In this document: positions 62,718-64,000 of the stretch, piece by piece
How the letters are laid out: the number at the start of each line of letters is the position of its first letter
How positions within the stretch are numbered: position 1 is the first letter of the stretch
Assembly (NCBI RefSeq): GCF_023554555.1
Contig: NZ_JAMJWC010000004.1
Coordinates: 62,001 to 126,000 of the forward strand
DNA length: 64,000 nucleotides
Direction of reading: 5' to 3'
From: Sphingobacterium sp. lm-10
Lineage (GTDB): Bacteria > Bacteroidota > Bacteroidia > Sphingobacteriales > Sphingobacteriaceae
Program-made: the position numbers and the translations under genes
Notes under the pieces: model-generated
Database searches by the model: none
What the model saw: only the letters and a program-made list of their open reading frames with translations
Told to the model about the DNA's origin: nothing

Positions 62718-63734
62718 TTATTTCTTCGTAGAATCTCGAACGATAAGAATGGGATCTAATACGATGCGGGTATCGGACAATACGAGCGGATCGGCGGATT
62801 GTAACATCGCTAGAAATAGTCTTGCAGACTCTTCTCCCATCTTCTCCGCTTGTTGATCAATCGTCGTCAATGAAGGATTGATGTAAGCAGAGAATGTTTG
62901 ATTCGCAAAGCCCACAACACCGATTTCCTTGGCGTCAATCTGCTGATCATGCAATACGTTCAATATACCTAAGGCGGTAAAGTCATCGCCTCCAATAATC
63001 GCATCCGGGCGAGCAGACAAATCTAATAACTGGCGCGTAGCGCGAATACCGGATTCTATGGACATTCCCTCGCGGATAATTAGACGGGAATCTATAGCGA
63101 GACTATGCTCTTGAAGCGCACGCGTATATCCCAAAAACCGGTCTTCAAAAATTTTTATGGTGCTGGCAGTCGATACGTAGGCGATACGTTGGTATCCCGC
63201 ATCGATCAAATGCGCCGTCGCAAGATAACCAGCACGTTCATCATCGATAGCGACTTTGGGCGCATTGACCCGATCATCTATTCGATCAAAGACTAGCAAA
63301 GCCTTGTGTTCTTCGTGCACTTTATTAAGATGACTAAAGTCCGTTGTTTCCAGCGAAGGCGATATAATAATACCATCTACTTGCGCCTCCAACAAAGTCG
63401 CAATACCATTCTGCTCGGACAAAACCGACTCATTACTTTGATACAAAATAATGGAGTAGCCAGCACGCTTAAAAGACAACTCCAAGCTAGAAATAAAAGA
63501 AGAAAAGAAATGAATCTGCGCACTAGGCACAATCACACCTATGATATAGGTCTTACCTGAACTTAATGATGAGGCGACCTTATTTGGACGATAATTAAGC
63601 TCTTCTGCCATTTTACGTACCGAATCTTTCGTCGTTTCGCTGATCAGATCAGAATTATTCAATGCGCGGGATACGGTAGAAATCGTCGTATTTAACGCTT
63701 TCGCGATATCATAAATCGTGGTTCTTTTTTTCAC
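62718..63734 (-). CDS. LacI-family transcriptional regulator
   Basis: The 338-residue protein has the N-terminal LacI helix-turn-helix TIYDIAKALNTTISTVSRALN and hinge (YRPNKVASSLSSGKT), then a periplasmic-binding-type sugar domain (YIIGVIVPSAQIHFF, VDGIIISPS, DAIIGGDDFTALGIL, IGVVGFANQTFSAYINPSLT). It is divergent from a xylulokinase with a palindromic operator between them, so it likely represses a pentose pathway and responds to xylose, xylulose or a related sugar. The inducer is inferred. Confidence 0.92.
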   Translation of the reverse strand: MKKRTTIYDIAKALNTTISTVSRALNNSDLISETTKDSVRKMAEELNYRPNKVASSLSSGKTYIIGVIVPSAQIHFFSSFISSLELSFKRAGYSIILYQSNESVLSEQNGIATLLEAQVDGIIISPSLETTDFSHLNKVHEEHKALLVFDRIDDRVNAPKVAIDDERAGYLATAHLIDAGYQRIAYVSTASTIKIFEDRFLGYTRALQEHSLAIDSRLIIREGMSIESGIRATRQLLDLSARPDAIIGGDDFTALGILNVLHDQQIDAKEIGVVGFANQTFSAYINPSLTTIDQQAEKMGEESARLFLAMLQSADPLVLSDTRIVLDPILIVRDSTKK

Positions 63735-63784
63735 CAGAGGTTTTTTAGAAATAATTGTAAATATAAAATAATCTAACTAGATTT

Positions 63785-63800
63785 ATGCAAGCGCTTGCAT
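63785..63800. promoter_or_regulatory. LacI-type operator
   Basis: ATGCAAGCGCTTGCAT is a perfect 16-bp palindrome with the central AAGCGCTT typical of LacI/GalR sites, 21 bases before the xylulokinase ATG and 51 bases from the lacI-type start. A second inverted repeat, AATCTA-AC-TAGATT, lies at 63770-63783. Confidence 0.75.
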
Positions 63801-63820
63801 TAAACCTAATTCTTTACAAT

Positions 63821-64000
63821 ATGCTTTTACTTGGTATAGACCTTGGTACGTCCTCCATCAAAATTTCAGTCGTAGATCACGAGAGTCAGAAGACCTTGAC
63901 AACAGTGAGCTACCCGGAAGAGGAAAGCCCCATTCACTCCCCACAGAAAGGTTGGGCTGAGCAAGACCCAAACACCTGGTGGGAACATATTAAACTCGGC
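63821..64000 (+). CDS. xylB: Xylulokinase (FGGY kinase), 5' part
   Basis: Only the first 60 codons are in the window (MLLLGIDLGTSSIKISVVDH, then SPQKGWAEQDPNTWW). GIDLGTSS is the FGGY phosphate-binding motif, and GWAEQDPNTWW is typical of xylulokinases and their close relatives, which phosphorylate xylulose. The rest lies beyond the right edge. It is controlled through the palindrome at 63785. Confidence 0.8.
   Translation, partial: MLLLGIDLGTSSIKISVVDHESQKTLTTVSYPEEESPIHSPQKGWAEQDPNTWWEHIKLG

Noticed and set aside
1..64000. CRISPR arrays, rRNA genes, intact insertion sequences and prophage genes
   Set aside because: I looked for regularly spaced repeats, rRNA motifs and transposase or phage signatures and found none that hold up.

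Overview
The window comes from a member of the Bacteroidota, most likely a Sphingobacteriaceae (Sphingobacterium/Pedobacter-like) bacterium. The evidence is: many -7 boxes of the Bacteroidota type TAnnTTTG (for example 4131, 5342, 10581, 24936, 43731, 48410, 58101), few Shine-Dalgarno sequences, a DUF2723 membrane protein, an S9 prolyl oligopeptidase lipoprotein, a GH92 mannosidase and a C-terminal processing protease lipoprotein. The genus is inferred from overall gene character, not from a marker search. Most of the window is chromosomal housekeeping DNA, with a few accessory islets.

Layout. 1-930: end of a gene coupled to a Fic/Doc toxin. 1085-5600: prolyl oligopeptidase, LpxH, release factor 1 (prfA) and two tRNA-Asp genes. 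5858-7603: an ECF-type sigma factor followed by an unusual anti-sigma-like/trypsin fusion. 7706-13421: peroxiredoxin, paired bacterial-PH membrane proteins, acyl-CoA dehydrogenase, an unknown protein and proB. 13535-26044: DUF2723 protein, glnS, a sugar permease, a degenerate FAD-oxidoreductase-like protein, beta carbonic anhydrase, a nucleotidyltransferase, rarA and a TPR protein. 26168-33181: C-terminal processing protease, M28 peptidase, pgi and release factor 2 (prfB), which has a complete programmed +1 frameshift site. 33271-36930: a decayed ABC-F ATPase pseudogene next to a three-gene operon (TauD-like dioxygenase, an unknown protein with a C-x6-C-x3-C motif, and an EamA exporter). This operon is the best candidate here for an undescribed pathway. 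37105-43611: a beta-oxidation operon with its MarR regulator, interrupted by a four-helix-bundle gene and a 69-bp tandem duplication. 43760-50625: an IPNS-like oxygenase, YjbR and thioredoxin-like proteins, dnaK, a histidine-rich lipoprotein and a BamA-type outer-membrane protein. 50660-58111: AI-2E-type membrane protein, pterin dehydratase and heme oxygenase in one operon, two tandem small ORFs, an EEP-fold hydrolase plus GH92 mannosidase operon, a coiled-coil protein and ribH. 58160-64000: TPR protein, a FlaA1/CapD-type sugar dehydratase, a divergent alanine-dehydrogenase homologue, a TlpA-like thioredoxin, and a LacI regulator divergent from a truncated xylulokinase with a 16-bp palindromic operator between them.

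Gene cooperation that can be read directly: lipid A (LpxH), translation termination (prfA, prfB), fatty-acid oxidation (MarR, bifunctional hydratase/dehydrogenase, thiolase, acyl-CoA dehydrogenase), and sugar use (LacI, xylulokinase, sugar permease, pgi). Many transcription units are closed by long perfect hairpins, so operon boundaries are clear. Several start codons were moved downstream because a promoter or a terminator lies inside the longest open frame (24962, 30184, 43760, 48476, 60908).
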